Assembly (NCBI GenBank): GCA_003049485.1
Contig: PYST01000406.1
Coordinates: 1-31,469, forward strand
Source of the DNA: Ophioceras dolichostomum
Lineage: Eukaryota; Ascomycota; Sordariomycetes; Magnaporthales; Ophioceraceae
DNA: 31,469 bases
Reading direction: 5' to 3'
A program made the translations under genes and the position numbers. Below are positions 8,901-20,850 of this stretch, piece after piece (position 1 is the first letter of the stretch; every line of letters begins with the position of its first letter). A model generated the notes under the pieces. That model made no database searches and had not been told where the DNA came from. It saw only the letters and a program-made list of their open reading frames with translations.

Positions 8901-10070
8901 TCAGTCTCTCATCTGCCTCACATTGAGGTTGATCCTCTTGTTCCTCATCCATCCGCGCCACGCCTCGAACTTCCCATCCTCGGCTGGCCAGTCCGCCAGA
9001 TATTCCGGACAGGTTCCCTTCATCACCTTCGGTACACCGTGCCAAGCGTATCTTGACTCCTTGGTCATGTAAATCGCGTCGCCTGACCGCAGCCTCAGGA
9101 GAAGGTACTGCTTCTTTCCCTCCAGCTTCGACCGCTCCTCGTCGGACATCTTGCCGGCGTCATTGGGCGTAATCATGAACAACGCGTCGCAGCCCAAGCT
9201 GAGGCTTACCAGCCCCTTGTCCGTCTCTTCGGACACGTCACGGTGCATCATCATAGTGTCGCCGGGCGTGTAGAAGTTGACAATTGCGGCCTGGGCTAGG
9301 GTTTCAGGGAAGACGGTCTCAAGAAAGCCGGCGACGTCCGCGGGGAAGCGGGGGGGTTCGGCTTCCGGGTACACTCGGTTCGTCCAGTCGTACTGTCCAC
9401 CGAGTGTCACCCAGTGTAGACGGCGCTCCATCACTTGCTTGACGGTGAGAGGCTTGTGCACCTCAGCATCCTTCGGCTGAAACCTGACGTCTGAGTCTGG
9501 CTGGTGAGAGAAAAACGAGCTTTCATCTTCTGTCCCGCGACCGTCGCCCTCTGGATACGGCAAGTCGTAGTGGAGGTGAAGGTTCGTTTGGTGGACCGGA
9601 AGACTCAGGTCTCGATGAACGAGTTTTGAAACTAAGACCTTCTGGATCTCAGGGGGTAAAATGGCCGGAAATATCAAGAGGCCTAGGAATCACATCTAGT
9701 CAGCTTTGACTCTTGAAGAGCCATCGTTAAAATTCGATGCAGTGGAGAGAGACCGCAACCGCCTGGCGGACCAAAACATACCAGGTAGAAGAGGGTGGTG
9801 GTAGTAAAATAGCGCATCCTCACGCGCACTTACTGCAGTGGTACCACCCTCGCCAGAGCCGCAAAGGCGCTCGAAGCCACTTTTCAAAGTCTCAGGCGAG
9901 ATAGTGCCTGCGACGACGAATTCGGCCGCCTTCTCCGGCACAGAAAGGTCATCGATATCGCCGCTGGAGAGAAGCTCCCGGTTTTCCGTTCGTGAGATGG
10001 TTTTCCATACGCCCCGCATGTATTCTGAAGGCTGCTCATGAGCGTCTAGCTCAGTCAGGTTAAGCCCCAT
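8901..10070 (-). CDS. AlkB-like 2-oxoglutarate/Fe(II)-dependent dioxygenase
   Basis: Two exons: 10070-9782 and 9682-8901, with an intron at 9781-9683 (99 bases; GTATGT donor, CTGAC branch, TAG acceptor). The splice joins LLPG to LLIFPAI and gives 356 aa. The catalytic core is textbook AlkB: NFYTPGD (232-238), the iron ligands H243 and D245 in HRD, the distal H311 (WHG), and RINLNVR at the end with R346 and R352, the 2-oxoglutarate-binding arginine motif. The family oxidatively removes alkyl groups from DNA or RNA bases; the extended N-terminal half places it nearer eukaryotic ABH1-type proteins than bacterial AlkB. I chose ATG 10070 (A at -3), because the open frame above it begins only at GTG 10196; a further upstream exon is possible. 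It is divergent from cdc2, with about 1.1 kb between the starts. Confidence 0.9.
9683..9781 (-). other. Intron of the AlkB-like gene
   Basis: Read on the - strand: donor GTATGT at 9781, branch-like GCTGACT about 20 bases before the acceptor, acceptor TAG ending at 9683. Removing it restores a continuous AlkB reading frame, while the unspliced frame meets a stop. Confidence 0.9.
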
Positions 10071-11204
10071 CTTGAGCTTAAAAGTTGTCCCAGAGCGTTG
10101 GTATAGCGGAATATCAAGTGAAAGACAATCGTTGAAGACGAAAACATTCAAATCGTTCGATCGAATTCCTTCTGTGCGATCGTTCCGCGTGCTCACTAGC
10201 TGTGACTTCCGTCGTCATCATTCATCCCCAAGACGCTGAACCGCTGCCATTGGCGGGGTTCGCGACGGAGCCGATAAGGTACGATAAGCCCACCGACTTT
10301 CCCAGCATCCCCCACCTGCATCCATCGCGCAGGGGCTCAGCCGCCAAATTGCCCAATCAGAATCACTGGAGCGGTCCCCAAATCTCACACTGCAACGACG
10401 GGACATTTGTTTACCAAAACAGTCCACACATGCTGGGAGAAAAAACACACAACAGCATCGAGAAACATCGGGGTCTAAGACGAAACGACGCCATGTTCTT
10501 CCGCAACTACATGATGATGGATCGCGTTTGTTCGTAATTATCTTGCCCCTCTGCTCTTTTCGATCCCAAGGAGAGCTCAGAAGCACATTTCTTCCCTTCC
10601 TTCTCGGTCTCGACCGCTCGTTCCACCGCCTTCCTTACGTTACCGCGTCGTATCCCCCACCTCACTCCCTCCCCCGCGTTCGCGTGTTGCGAGTCGGTTG
10701 CCCCTCGTTTCCCGCGATCTTGGGCTCAGACTTTCGTTCCGTGTGCTCCGTGCCCCTAGCGACCGCGAGAAACGCTGACCCGATCCGAGAGCCCACGAGT
10801 CCACCGAATCGCACGCAATTCTTTTCCATCTTACATCGATCGCCCTTCCTTCTGCCACGCGCATTCCCTCTCTCCGCTCGAGACGGTTTCTGTCACTGTC
10901 CAGTCCTGTCGCCATAACTTTGCCTCTACGCATACGTCCTTCTTCTGCCTCTTCTTCTGCCACTCTTTTCTGGAACTTCGTGTGTGGATCTTCTTGTTTT
11001 TGACTTGATATTAACTCGAATTCTTGTAACCTCTTTTTCTGTTGCTCCACAGATCGCGAGGCTCCGACCATTCAGTGCGAGGCGCCGGGCGAGCACTACA
11101 CGCACGTACCACAACCCGCACCCGCCTACGATCCCCGCGCCGCGCACAGCAATCTAGTCGCCGCCGCCGCCGCCAGCCAGCGGCCGCCCTCTCCGGACCT
11201 CGTC
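10071..11204. promoter_or_regulatory. Divergent promoter region AlkB / cdc2
   Basis: About 1.1 kb between the two start codons. From about 10530 to 11050 the + strand is strongly C/T-rich, the typical leader of a highly expressed fungal gene. At 11052 there is a good 3' splice site (TTAAC branch-like site near 11010, polypyrimidine run, CACAG), so the cdc2 leader may contain an intron; I could not fix its donor. No protein-coding gene is seen here. Confidence 0.55.
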
Positions 11205-12538
11205 ATGGAGAACTACCAGAAGCTGGAGAAGATCGGCGAGGGTACGCTTCGTCCTGCTGTCCCTCTCCCCACCGTGCCCTCCCCACCACCCCTGAATCGC
11301 CCTTTTTTTTTTCTCCTTCACCGCACTCCGCCTCGAGCTTGACGACACGACAGAACAGCCCGCGCTGACTTCCCTCTCGTCTCGTCTCCAAAACGAAACA
11401 GGCACATATGGCGTCGTTTACAAAGCACGAGACCTCACCCACGGCGGGCGCATCGTCGCGCTGAAGAAGATCAGGCTCGAAGCCGAGGACGAAGGCGTGC
11501 CCTCCACTGCGATCCGCGAGATCAGCCTGCTGAAGGAGATGCGCGACCCGAACATCGTGCAGCTCTTTAACATCGTGCACGCCGACGGCCACAAGCTCTA
11601 CCTCGTGTTCGAGTTCCTCGACCTGGACCTGAAGAAGTACATGGAGTCCCTTCCCGTATCCGACGGCGGCCGGGGCAAAGCCCTGCCCGAAGGCACAGGT
11701 CCGCAGCTGCACCGCCTGGGTCTGGGCGAAGCTATCATCAAGAAGTTCATGAGCCAGCTGTGCGAAGGCGTGCGGTACTGCCACTCCCACCGGATCCTGC
11801 ACCGCGACCTCAAGCCGCAGAACCTGCTCATCAACCGCGACGGGAACCTGAAGCTCGCCGATTTCGGCCTGGCCCGCGCGTTCGGCGTGCCGCTGCGCAC
11901 GTACACGCACGAGGTCGTCACGCTGTGGTACAGGTCGCCGGAGATCCTAATCGGTGGGAGGCAGTACTCTACCGGTGTGGACATGTGGTCCGTCGGCTGT
12001 ATCTTCGCAGAGATGTGCACGCGCAAGCCGCTGTTCCCCGGCGACTCTGAGATCGATGAGATCTTCAAGATCTTCCGGTGTGTTTGCCATCCCGCTCTCC
12101 CCTTCACCCCTCTAGCCCCACATGGCCACTCTCCCCTCCGCGAGCTTCCTGGTCCCTCTCCCTCCCCTTCAAGACGGCAAGGACGAAAAGAGGGGGAAGG
12201 TAGATGGCGTCAGGATACTCGAAAGGACTGCTGTGGACGGACGCTAACGCCTCTGCTTCTCTTTTGACAGGCTCCTCGGCACACCGACCGAAGAGACATG
12301 GCCAAACGTCACGGACCCTAGGTTGTACCCAGACTTCAAGCCATCCTTCCCCAAGTGGAGCCGCGACCCGAACGTGAAGCTGTGCAGTAACCTGGACGAA
12401 GCCGGCCTTCAGCTGCTCGAGATGCTGCTCGTCTATGATCCCGCTGGCCGCATCTCGGCCAAGCAGGCCTGCAACCACCCTTACTTCGAAGACTACGTCG
12501 GGCGCCAACAGCAGGAGGAGGCCGGCTATTATCGCTAG
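11205..12538 (+). CDS. cdc2: Cyclin-dependent kinase 1 (Cdc2/Cdc28)
   Basis: Three exons (11205-11241, 11402-12077, 12271-12538) give 326 aa. Introns are 11242-11401 and 12078-12270, both GT..AG, the second with a CTAAC branch site near 12245. This is the master Ser/Thr kinase of the cell cycle, acting in nucleus and cytoplasm with cyclins. Visible features: GEGTYG with the inhibitory T14/Y15 pair, ATP lysine K34, an unaltered cyclin-binding PSTAIRE helix (46-52), HRDLKPQN with D148, DFG D166, the activating T181 in THEVVTLWYRSPE, and DMWSVGCIFAE. Compared with animal CDK1 there is an insertion of about 19 residues around 98-120 (GGRGKALPEG), as known from filamentous ascomycete Cdc2/NimX proteins. 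The C-terminal tail is short and Gln/Glu-rich. Length and all key residues are normal. Confidence 0.97.
11242..11401 (+). other. cdc2 intron 1
   Basis: Interrupts the Gly-rich loop codon (GAG G|GC ACA TAT); donor GTACGC, acceptor ACAG. At 160 bases it is long for a fungal intron. It contains a run of ten T near 11305. Confidence 0.92.
12078..12270 (+). other. cdc2 intron 2
   Basis: Donor GTGTGT, branch site GCTAACG near 12245, acceptor TGACAG. Splicing joins IFKIFR to LLGTPTEE, the conserved CDK sequence. At 193 bases it is long for a fungal intron. Confidence 0.93.
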
Positions 12539-13380
12539 CCACCGGGCTTATTTGAGCCAACTAACTCGGAGACAGAGAGAGGAAGAGTAGGAGAAGGAGT
12601 AGGAGAAGGAGGAGGAAGACGAGGCAGACAAAGACTCGCGAGGTATTGAATACGTCCCCGTCACGGTCTTCGACCATCCAACCAAGGCCAGAAAGAGCTA
12701 GGAGGACTATCTTCGTCCCCAACCTAGTGGATGAAGGGACGAAGATGCGGGCTAGTGCGAGAGGAACGAAGGGGGCAGAAGTTATATGGATAGGTGCGCT
12801 TGTCTACGGCGCCGTCCTTTATTTTCTACTTCTCGTTCTTTGCTTTACTGGTTTCCTGGATACGCTTTCGGTCGATGTGGCTCTATCTTGTTCTCCTTTT
12901 CTGTTTGCTTCTTGCGCGCCGTCACTGGCACTTACACAGGCATCATCACTAATAGCCCTGTTTCCCTTTGTTCTGTTTTTGTTTTCCCGCATACCATCAC
13001 TCTTTACGCAAGGATTCCCCCCCGTAAACCTATAGTGTCTTTTCCCATTTGGTTCTCTTGTCGGGTCGGTCCCTCCCCCTCCGTTTTATCTTGCTTTCCC
13101 CCGTTCGTCTTGTATGGCCTTTCGAGCCCATCGAGGGACGAGTCGCTTTTCTTTCATCCTTAACTCCTTTCTCCTCTCAGTGACACTAGACCTCAACCGC
13201 GCAGCGAAACAGCGGGAACAGTGGGAACATGCCCCTTGAGAAGCGGCTACCCTGTGTGCCTGCATTCCCATCCATCTATCCGGGAGGTTGGTGGTATACG
13301 GGCGGAGTAGCGGCATGAACGGGAGGAAATAGGCACACTCCTGGGACACGGAGCACTAAGATGTGCGCACCGTTCTAGCA
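12539..13380 (+). other. 3' flank of cdc2
   Basis: Begins with a purine tract (12568-12632), then becomes pyrimidine-rich from about 12800 to 13180 with no believable coding sequence. It probably contains the cdc2 3' UTR and polyadenylation region; no clear signal was identified. Confidence 0.5.
12568..12632 (+). repeat. Purine tract with 12-base tandem repeat
   Basis: Nearly pure G/A sequence just after the cdc2 stop codon. It includes two copies of AGGAGAAGGAG(T/G) at 12589-12600 and 12601-12612. It is probably transcribed as part of the 3' UTR. Confidence 0.7.
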
Positions 13381-14382
13381 AAAAAAAGGTTGTGGGCGCG
13401 CATGTTAGGGACATAAATGCGACCGGTGATGGCGTTTTGGTGCCTTTTTTGCCTGCCTGTCTCTCCCTCGCGTGCCGGATCTACTTCTTGTTGGTGATGT
13501 TGTGTCTGGATGTGAGACCAGAGTACGCTAGGTTGCGCAATGATATCTCTCAAAGACGCCCACAGCACAACGGAGACTTCGATCCGCTCCCTTGCTCGAT
13601 CGCCTTGCTGGGGACGAGAGGTCGGCCTTCGTGGCCCGGACGGCTGGGTCACCCAATCGCCCCCATAGTCGCATCTCTCGTCTGTTGGTAGGGCACACCG
13701 AGGGCGGGCAGACGAGGCGCACAAGCGGCCTCGTAGGCTGCTCGCTACGTACATAGAGGTGCCGCTTGGGGGCACCAGCGATGCCAGACTACCGACTCAG
13801 CTGTGGCGGTCAGTCTCGGTTTCAAAACGGCTGTCCCCTCCCCTGGCACTGCTGTGTCGATCTCCTTCTTCCATGATCTGGTAACGGGGAGCGGCAACCG
13901 TGAGACTCGACTGGGGCGGCTGTGTCACTCTTCCGATGGGAACAAAACCAGGACATCGGCACCGAAGGATGAGGAGACGTTATTTCTCTCTCTTGCCCTT
14001 GAGGTGCTGTGGACTTTGTCCACAAGCGGTCCGCCGGGCACAAGGCACAACCACAGGGTGGGTATCGGCCGAGCGAGACAAAACGGCCCAACAACGAACG
14101 AACCGTGTTCTAAGCAAGCGATATCATCGATTGACGGGTGGTGGCCGCCTCGGCGTTGTTCCCGGGAAGCTTACAAGTGAGGAGGAGATCGCAGACGCTA
14201 ATCACGATGTCTATCTACAGTGACTGCGATGCGGCCTGCCTGCCTGCCTTCCGTCTGACGCCCTCCTGATGCCCTGGCCAAAGAGCGCATAATACTTGCT
14301 GCTCGGTCTAGTTGGCCAGCACACGCATAGGAAGACCGCAGACACCAACCCTCAATCTGGGTCGACGTAGATGCGACCACCC

Positions 14383-14410
14383 GTCCGTCTGACAAAGTCC
14401 GTCTGACAAA
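14383..14410 (+). repeat. Exact 14-base tandem duplication
   Basis: The unit GTCCGTCTGACAAA occurs twice head-to-tail (14383-14396 and 14397-14410) without mismatch. It lies in non-coding DNA. Confidence 0.85.
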
Positions 14411-15463
14411 TTCCTCCCAACTACCTCCTCAAACTCCTCACTACCATCGCTCATCACCAGCCCCAAACAACGGGCCGATCGCAAAACCCCAAACACCTTC
14501 TTTACCTTATCCACCTCGTACCGCTCTCGCTTCCGCTCCCGTCCGTCGGCATCATCATCACCATCACCAACGCCAAGCCCCCAGACGCTCTTCGGCCACC
14601 CGTCCCGTCGACCGGCTCTGCCACCTTAAGCGTTATGTGGATAACGAACTAACTGCCGTCGCCCCCTACGATGAATAGCACCAAGCATCACCACCAGGCC
14701 GGCTCCCAGGCCGCCGCGAGGCACGGTGTCTGCGTAGTCCCACCATGTACCCGTGGTAATCCCCCTCCGATGGTCCATCCCCGCCGCCCCCGCTATCGTC
14801 GCCGCTCGCTGACAAGGACCACTGAGAGATATCTAGGAGAGTGGGGTGGTGTATGATGTTATGATTCGATGACAAGCCAGCAAGCGCTTCGGCCGTACGG
14901 GTTGGTTAGGGTTTACGCCTCTTGCTCCGAGACAGACGGACGGACACCCACCCACTCAACCGCTCTTGAGGCCGAGTAGAGAGGAGAGGAGAGGAGAAGC
15001 TGACGCTGTGCGGTGCTGTGCCTCGCGGGCAAGGTGTAGGGAGGGAGGGGGTGGGCTGATGAGGAAGCAAGGTGGACAGGCAGGTGCGGTTCAAGTGAAA
15101 GTGAGCAGAGGAGGCCGGCCTGGCGAGGCCAGGGGACGCTGCCTCGCGGCGCTTGTGCTGGTGCTGAGGTTGGTACTGTGGCTACTGGACGGCGACGACA
15201 TGGGTTGTGATGTGATGATAAGTTCTTAGACGGGAGGGGTGGTTGGGTGGTCGCAGGTTTCACGCCTAGCGCTGCTACGTCCCTCCTTGCTTGCGATGAC
15301 TCGCATCGCATCTTCAAGGAGGTGGTAAGTGGATGGGGGAGTGTGCGCGTGTGCGTGTATGCCTCGACGCCTGCCGTGGGAGATGCACGCTGACTGGAGA
15401 CTAGCGCGGTCCTCTTGGGGGGGTCTATTCTGCTCCTTTCGCTTCGGCGGGGCGTGTCTTGTA

Positions 15464-15514
15464 TACCTAGGTAGGTAGATAGATGGGTCGGTGGTCGGCG
15501 GTTATTACCTACCT
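15464..15514. repeat. TACCTAGGTA palindrome within a larger inverted repeat
   Basis: The palindrome TACCTAGGTA is at 15464-15473. The nine bases AGGTAGGTA (15469-15477) are matched exactly in inverse orientation by TACCTACCT (15506-15514), giving a possible hairpin with a 28-base loop. Confidence 0.7.
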
Positions 15515-16284
15515 CCATATCTCCATGTGGGGAGGGTCGTGAGCCGAGGGGAGGGTCGGTCCCCTTTCGCATCTACTAATGCTTTCTTAACCTTGCCAGC
15601 CCAGGGGTTGCTGGGCGGTTGAGCATGGTGAGGGAGGGAAGGAGGTGAAAGCGGGAGACAAGATAGGAGCGTCAACGACCGCGGCGATGCAAAAGGACAA
15701 AAGTGATACTAGAATTAGAGCATGGGTGATGCTGGGATAGGAGGTGGAGGTGGAGGTGTATGGCAGTAACAGTGTTATCGATCTAGCTTCGTTGGCGAGA
15801 TTATGGACGTGCTTGGACGTGCTCTCTGTCTTCTCCCCTCGCTTGCTAGAATTAGACATAATACTGACTGGAGATATGTTAACTTTCTTCATGCGGGTCG
15901 AGGTTGTTTTCCGTCTGGGGTGCATCCATGCTACACACAATAATTTGTATTATTATGATGCGTGGTTCCTTGGAGGCTCTTTTCGCCGAGCTTGCCCCTG
16001 TGTCTGTTCTCTCCCCCAGAGAGACACTAATTTAGGGATGGAAACCGTGTGTCGCCTGCTTGGTGAACGTCGTTTCCCGAGCGGTGGCGTTTTGTTTCCC
16101 GTGTGACCTTCCTGTCTCTGTCTCCGTTGGTCCATCACAACGCACACAATATTCAGGGACACGATCGGAGGGGTGACCACGTAGGCATCTATCCGGCAAA
16201 TAAACTCCGTGGGCTTGCAGTATCCATGAGATATTCTTGAAAATATCTTCGGTAGCCGATCTAGTCAAGGAGGCGTGATCGGAA

Positions 16285-16298
16285 CCTACCTACCTACC
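16285..16298. repeat. CCTA tetranucleotide run
   Basis: CCTACCTACCTACC, the complement-strand form of the GGTAGGTA motif, in non-coding DNA. Confidence 0.65.
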
Positions 16299-16765
16299 AC
16301 ACGCACATGTTGATAATGATGACGAGTCTCTGAGCATAACTGCGGCACAGACGGACTGACACCTGAACACCCACCTGACAAAAACCCGCCGCCACAGCAT
16401 ACCATCGCTGAGTCCTCTGCCTGTGTCGCCGCCAGTCGCAGTGACATGGTGGGCGCGCTCAATCTCCGCCTCTCTCACCAGCGAGCGGCCCGGACACATC
16501 GGGCGTCGGGAGCGTGCAGGAGAAAGGATGGGGATTTTCCAGAATTAGGGGGCGGGAAGAGCGGCGTTCGGCCGGGCGGCGGGCCTTCCGGCTCTTGTCC
16601 GCTGCTCTCTCCCCTACACGCCCCCCTTCTTGCTCTCTCTGCCTCTCCTCCTTTTGCGCGCCCATATCTCCTTACGATAAACCCCCATAATCACTGAGGG
16701 GTGTATCCGTGCGCACGCAGGTGCGCTCCGCGCCGGCGCATTTGTCAGAACCCAAATACCAAGTA

Positions 16766-16775
16766 TAGGTAGGTA
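16766..16775. repeat. TAGGTAGGTA motif
   Basis: Another copy of the dispersed motif, in AT-richer non-coding sequence. Confidence 0.6.
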
Positions 16776-17240
16776 TCTTGATTGATAGAGCATCGAAAAA
16801 CAACAGAAACAAGAGAAAAAAAGAAATCCTGGAGGCGGTTGGGAAAGGACAAATAAGCTATTTTGTTGTGTGCCGTCCCCATCTAACTCTCTCTTTTCTG
16901 CCGGCAGAACGGGCGGGTTAGTTTGGTGCCGAGATTGGTAAGTGGTGGTGGGCAAGTCTGGGGAACGGCACAAGAATAGCAACATTTGTGGTGACACGGG
17001 GAAAAAAACAACTCAGGGGAGTTTGTTTGTTTGTTTTGTTCAGTACCTAGACTGAAGTTTTCAGTAGCCGCTTGGTCAGCGACCATTGGAGAGTAGTACA
17101 GCGTATCTAGAAGGAATGAAAAGGAGGAGGGAGGAAGAAACGCGCATTGGTCTCAATACATCGGACGAATTAGGTAGGCAGTCGTCGTTGTCTATTCACG
17201 AGGGAGATTCCAAAGGAACCACACATTGCAGCTTCCTGAC

Positions 17241-17264
17241 TACCTACCTAGCTAGGGAGGTACC
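17241..17264. repeat. TACCTACCTA...GGTACC motif cluster
   Basis: Contains TACCTACCTAGCTAGG followed by GAGGTACC. A compound copy of the dispersed motif, with CTAGCTAG as an internal palindrome. Confidence 0.6.
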
Positions 17265-19858
17265 GGAGGTGCTCGTATCCTTCTCAGCTCTCTCTTCTCA
17301 TCAACATCTCTCCCTTCGTCGACCGGCATCCTAGGTATCATGATGATGACGCAGTTTGGATGTGTTGTGAATGACAGCGCGGCGGCGCCGCGGCGGTGAG
17401 GAAGAGATCCGAATGGATGTTTGCATGCGGTGAAACCGGCCGCCCCCAGAATAGACCGTCTTCCCGGGATTTGATCTCTTATCTCCAGAGTGCTGTAGAT
17501 TGTAGAAATCGACAGGCGGATGGATACGCACGACACTTGTGAGCAAACTGATCACTGTTGGACCCTTTACCCCCCTAGCTGTGCCGTTCGAGAGCAGAGC
17601 GGGCCGAGCGCGGCCAGCGCAAGCAAGGGCTTTTTGGGGATGCCTTCCATCCGTCAGTCGATCAGTCTTCCCCGACCGACCGAGATGCGCCGACCGAGTG
17701 ACAGATCAAATCCGAGAAAAAAAAATTTTGTTAAGAGAAGGTTTGGTTTTGGCATGCGGGATGGTGCCCAACCAAGATCCGGGAGATGATGGTGGTAAGG
17801 TGGTGATGATAAAAATAGTAGGGGTGGTTGCAGTTGCAGCGACAGCGGCACTTTCCGCAACTCAACTTTTTCCTCTCCCCCTAATCCCCATTCCCCCCTT
17901 AACAAACTGCGGTATGGATGGATACAATAAATGCGAGTGAGATTTTGATGCGGGTTTTAGCATCGGGGCATGAGATATCCGGCTAGCCGTGCTACCTGCC
18001 TGCCATGCCAAAACAGCAGCGATCGGGGTATAGCTAGCGGAGAGAGGGTGAGAAAAGCACTAAGGCAATGGCAAGGGGAAAACACGGCTGGGGAAACAGC
18101 GGTATAGGGCAAGCCACTACCGTAGGTACTCTCGCGGCTACTATTTGGAAGCTGAATGCATCGGAATGGACCGCCCCCGGATGCATGGTGAGATTTGATG
18201 ATCAATGATAGTTGGGAGGGAGGGTGTGCGGAGTGCATTCCAGCGGTGCAGTGTAGTGCAGGACCACCGCCATTAGACTTCCATTCAATTCCGATTTCCC
18301 GATGTCATCGTTGCAGCCGCCCCCAAATATTTTTTGCAAACGCTTCGTTGGTTTTTTTGTTCCGCTGCTGAAATGCTCGGCCAACTCGGGAGCGTGTCGA
18401 ACAGTGAACAAGCAAAATGAGGCTATGGCCGGGAACAAAGTAACAGCTCTCTATCCGGAAACACCATGCAAGGGACCGCGATGGGGTCCTTCAGTGTGCC
18501 CAGTCGGATCCGGCCAGGTCATTAGGAACAGAGAACTGCAACAACGAACTCAAGTAGCGAGAGATCTTCAGGCACCGACAGGCGCTAAAAGTGAGGAAGG
18601 ACCAACATCCCGGCAGCGAGCCAAGCGCAGCCTCAACGAAACCCGCCTAACTAGCCCTATAGGCTATATCAGAAAGGAAGGATTCTGGGGCAAAGGCGTT
18701 GGGGTAAGGTATGGCCTGAGGCGTTGAGGCTTGAGGGGCGTCGACGAAAGCTGTGACGATCTCCCTCTCCTGTGGGTGGACGAGAGACGACAAGACGAGC
18801 AGAAAAAAGAACCAAGATGAGGGCCAGGAGGCGTGAGTGAGCGCCTGTGAGAACTCAATTTAGGCCCCAAAGGCCATACCCGTCCGGGGAGCGGCAGTCT
18901 GGCCCAATCAAACAAACCACTAGCAGGATCGCGGTTGCGGCAATGATCTTGCTCCCGTGAAGGGGTTTGCGGTTTGGGTTCTGACGGGCTGTGTGTCGTC
19001 TGGAATAGACGCTGTGCTCGAGAGCTGGCAGCGCAAAGCCACCGTGACCCGACTCACTTCTCTCGACATCGTTTTTGGGGGCCGGCACGGACGACTCCCG
19101 GTCGGCACTGTTCAGTTTGTTTGTTGCACAGGTGGCGCTGGTTAAAGAATTAGCCGCTGGCGCTCCATAGAGCGGTAGAGAATGCGAGCTTCTCGGAATT
19201 ACTCGTAAAAATGGCCCCTGGAGAGATTTGAAGGGGACTCCACAATCGCGTGGTTGTTTTCTTGCTCATCATCATCGTCATCAGCGCTTGCCGCTTGCTG
19301 GGGAGGGGGTATAGTGAAATAGTGGAAAGACGGGAGGGGGCGAGGCCTGAACAAGTGACCGCCCAATGAATCTTAGAATCCGACCTCAGGCATTCAGAAT
19401 GCATGCCACTGCGCCAGATTGATGATTGATTGAGCGAGCGGCTAAAAGAGCGAAGCGCAATGGTGGCGCTTGCAGTCGGCGCGTTTTCGCCCTTCGTTTC
19501 AAAGAAGAACCTGGCATGTTCCGACAAAGAGAAAACTGGCTGGTGAGGCTGAGGAAAATCCGACCATGTCGAAGAATGATGACAATAGCAGCGAGGGAGA
19601 CGTTTGAGATTGTACGGTTGGCGCCCCAGCCCCTCTGCCACTACGCTGCCTCGTCTGCTTTCTATTCGTGGTTTCGTAGGGGCGTGTCGTGGAGGCCATG
19701 CAAGATCCCCGATCTGATTCGATCTTGGGGCGTCTCGTCGGTCAATTTCTTCTTTTTGGGTGTTGCGAATGTTGACTTCGTTTTTATCTCTCTCTCCCTT
19801 TTGCCGTGTTGCACATCGAACGAGCCAGCGCAACATCCCAGACTCACTCGTTAGAATA

Positions 19859-19874
19859 GGTACCTAGGTAGGTA
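19859..19874. repeat. GGTACCTAGGTAGGTA motif
   Basis: The longest single copy of the dispersed motif in this window; it includes the full TACCTAGGTA palindrome at 19861-19870. Confidence 0.7.
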
Positions 19875-20830
19875 GACGAGGGGTTGGTGGCCTCGTAGAG
19901 TTGCGGGAGTGCATCCATCCATTCGCTGCAGTGCTCAACCACCTTCTGGCAGGTGTTGGGCGGCCCGCCTTCTTGGGCCTCGCCTCCCATCCATCCCTAT
20001 CGCCACGCCGCCACACCGTGCTGTTGCCAATGTTTCGTGTTTGGGCGAGCGGCATGTGGCATGCAAGATGTATGTGAAAGTAGGTATCCAGCTGAGATCA
20101 CGGATCCTTTCTCGTTCGCTGAAACGACTTACAAAGCCTATTTTGGGGGTTTCGTCGTCGTGCGATTACCCGTCCAAGTCGCCCCGCCTGGCGGCTGCCT
20201 TGGCATAAGTTAGTTACTGGGATGGGAGGCGAGATGCCATGGCCTTGCGCGGCGTGACCACGGCTTGATGTCCTACGTCGCACAGGCCAAGGCTGCCCAA
20301 CGACGTTCTCGACCATCCCTTTGCCTGAATCTGACCCAGGTCGAGTCATCAATAACAGAGTGGGGATGTGATCAGTCGAAGCGACGAGTGTACAGCTGTC
20401 TCCCTGCCTTGACTTGTTTGATAGGGCGTGGTGGTGGCTATTACTACAGCCGAACGTAGATATGCACAGGACGAAACACTGCGACAAATCATCAATATGT
20501 CGCCTTGGCCTGTGCTCCGTGGCCCATACGGAATATTGGCCTAGGGAAAGGGACGGTGTGCCTCTATCGCGGCCATCCATCCCATTCACTAGCGCCCCTG
20601 TGCCGTGTCTGGCCTGGCCTGTGCCACGAGGGAATTCTCAATCACGAGGTGGGATGAGGGAACGGGAGCGTGATGGAGTCAGGGAAAACGAACCTCGCCG
20701 TCCAGCAGCAGTCATCCTCAAACACTCTCCACCGAACTGTGGGATGCCATCGCGGGGTTGCATGCATCCCATCCTCTCCTAGCCCTCATGCCCAATAAGT
20801 CAGATGATTGACCGAGTCCTTGGTCCTTTG

Positions 20831-20850
20831 GAGAACCCGTGAGAACCCGT
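20831..20850 (+). repeat. 10-base direct tandem repeat
   Basis: GAGAACCCGT occurs twice without mismatch in non-coding DNA. Confidence 0.75.

Larger units (their letters stand above)
13381..17540. other. Gene-poor region, first part
   Basis: Open frames on both strands are short or of repetitive Ser/Pro/Arg/His composition, without recognisable domains or splice-linked continuity. The sequence is moderate in GC and not AT-rich. It contains many short tetranucleotide-like runs (TGCC, ACGG, TAGG, TTTG), a 14-base tandem repeat (14383-14410) and several copies of the TACCTAGG/GGTAGGTA motif. No tRNA, rRNA or transposase was found. Confidence 0.5.

Noticed and set aside
10071..10196. N-terminal extension of the AlkB protein
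   Set aside because: That start is GTG and the sequence lacks conserved character; ATG 10070 has a good context and begins near the usual family N-terminus. An extra upstream exon cannot be excluded.
14913..15572. 219-codon - strand ORF
   Set aside because: Ser/Pro/Arg-rich low-complexity product without domains; it looks like a chance frame in repeat-rich DNA.
19150..19836. 228-codon - strand ORF
   Set aside because: Contains a poly-Met/Lys simple-sequence stretch and no recognisable domain; no supporting splice or composition signal.
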